From Chryseobacterium sp. G0186 (lineage in GTDB: Bacteria; Bacteroidota; Bacteroidia; Flavobacteriales; Weeksellaceae), in assembly GCF_003815675.1 (NCBI RefSeq), contig NZ_CP033918.1, positions 248,001-312,000 of the forward strand: 64,000 nt of DNA, read 5' to 3'. Below are positions 63,305 through 64,000 of this stretch, piece after piece. The position numbers were made by a program, and so were the translations under genes. Each line of letters opens with the position of its first letter. Within the stretch, counting starts at the first letter, position 1. The notes beneath the pieces were generated by a model, which saw nothing but the letters and a program-made list of their open reading frames with translations, ran no database searches and was not told where the DNA came from.

Positions 63305-64000
63305 TTACCAGTTTTTATCAACCATAAAAATCATTTGTGTGATCGCAACCGCTCCGAGAAGAAGCTCTCGTTTATTTACTTTATCAAAAGTATCCTGTTC
63401 GGAATGGTGGTAATCGAAATATCTTTGGGTGTCTACCACAAGCTCTGCCAAAGGAATATCCAGTTTTTTTAAAGGTGAAATATCCTGAATTGCTTCTGTT
63501 TGGTCAAAATCATACACGCCATAAGGAAGAAAATATTCTTTCCAGGGAAAAATTAATCTTCTTCTTTGAGGGGGCATATCCAAAGAGAATCCTCTTGGAG
63601 AATACCCGCCAGCATCTGTTCCTAAAGCGAATATGTGCTTTTCTTCTTTCTTTTTCACATACGCCGCATACATTTCACGACCTTGGCCCCCGTTTTCACT
63701 GTTTGCATACAAAACCACCCGAATGGTATGATTATTTTGATAGTCAAGGGCTTTCAATGCCCTTAACACTTCGATGCACTGTGCGACTCCTGTTCCGTCA
63801 TCAATTGCTCCTTCACCAATGTCCCATGAATCAAGTTGAGCGCCCAGAACAATCACTTTAGAATCTTTTTTACCCTGAATTTCAGCAATAATATTGGGGT
63901 TCGTAGTGCTGCCCTTTGATTCGGCAGTCATATTGATTTTAGCCGTTACTTTTTGTTTTTTTAGTATTTTTTCCAATTCATCTGCTGATCTTACCCCTAT
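63305..64000 (-). CDS. M28-like peptidase, probably inactive (copy 3, N-terminus outside the window)
   Basis: 231 residues are visible; the frame stays open to the right edge (IGVRSADEL... at the border). It aligns with copies 1 and 2 but key residues differ: GGHLDSWD is GAQLDSWD (zinc ligand His replaced by Gln), ANEENG is ANSENG (general base Glu replaced by Ser). The bridging Asp (IDDGTG), GTDAGGY and DYHHSEQDTF remain. Likely a pseudopeptidase that binds but does not cleave, or an assembly partner of the active copies. First gene of the array as seen. Confidence 0.85.
   Translation of the reverse strand: MGVRSADELEKILKKQKVTAKINMTAESKGSTTNPNIIAEIQGKKDSKVIVLGAQLDSWDIGEGAIDDGTGVAQCIEVLRALKALDYQNNHTIRVVLYANSENGGQGREMYAAYVKKKEEKHIFALGTDAGGYSPRGFSLDMPPQRRRLIFPWKEYFLPYGVYDFDQTEAIQDISPLKKLDIPLAELVVDTQRYFDYHHSEQDTFDKVNKRELLLGAVAITQMIFMVDKNW

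Overview
The window looks like a chromosomal segment of a Chryseobacterium-type bacterium (Bacteroidota, Flavobacteriia, Weeksellaceae). The DNA is AT-rich. Shine-Dalgarno sites are mostly absent. Many genes sit behind the Bacteroidota promoter pattern TTTG-N19/20-TAnnTTTG. The gene families are typical of the group: a GldI-like lipoprotein, MnmD, DUF4294, a fused DAHP synthase/chorismate mutase, a Bacteroidota-type VgrG and TonB receptors. I see no phage, insertion sequence, rRNA or CRISPR array. The assignment is made by family recognition, without a database search.

Layout. 1-9.5 kb: tRNA-Ser, a leucine-rich-repeat protein, a Crp/Fnr regulator with an MBL-fold hydrolase, aspartokinase behind what looks like a transcription attenuator, then an accessory stretch in which three neighbouring genes (AraC regulator, alpha/beta hydrolase, old yellow enzyme) each carry one disabling change. 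9.6-17 kb: a leftward operon (small His/Cys protein, TonB siderophore-type receptor, two DUF3526 ABC permeases, ATPase) divergent from a DUF5829-like gene. Two palindromes cover the overlapping divergent promoters. 17-23 kb: serine hydrolase, SMI1/KNR4 protein, two more broken genes, a pair of HTH genes and a YcaQ-like protein. 23-29 kb: a type VI secretion cargo island (VgrG, PAAR-like DUF4280, a membrane-anchored protein with a GIY-YIG-like tail, two TPR proteins, one unknown). 29-41 kb: regulators, DoxX, a serine hydrolase, an MFS transporter and a two-component system. 41-64 kb: mostly housekeeping genes (alpha-oxoamine synthase, dnaX, DAHP synthase, rsgA, ndk, rpe, M42 peptidase, mnmD, ilvE, peptidyl-prolyl isomerases) with an embedded MNIO/DUF692 RiPP cassette and a tandem array of M28 peptidases running off the right edge.

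Most interesting signals: (1) a 42-codon leader ORF with 17 aromatic codons (8 Phe, 8 Tyr, 1 Trp) directly upstream of DAHP synthase, followed by long complementary segments, which looks like aromatic amino-acid attenuation; (2) an 18-codon leader ORF whose stop region can pair with the terminator hairpin in front of aspartokinase; (3) a -1 frame change at an A11 run exactly at the gamma/tau boundary of dnaX, followed by a two-part hairpin; (4) a secreted Lys/Thr/Pro-rich peptide ending in CPACGMG next to an MNIO enzyme; (5) the VgrG/PAAR/nuclease-like cassette; (6) paired TGCAACnnnGTTGCA operators on divergent promoters; (7) a probably inactive third M28 paralogue.

Of the six reading-frame disruptions, several lie in short homopolymers, so assembly error competes with true decay or programmed frameshifting. 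Each is flagged.
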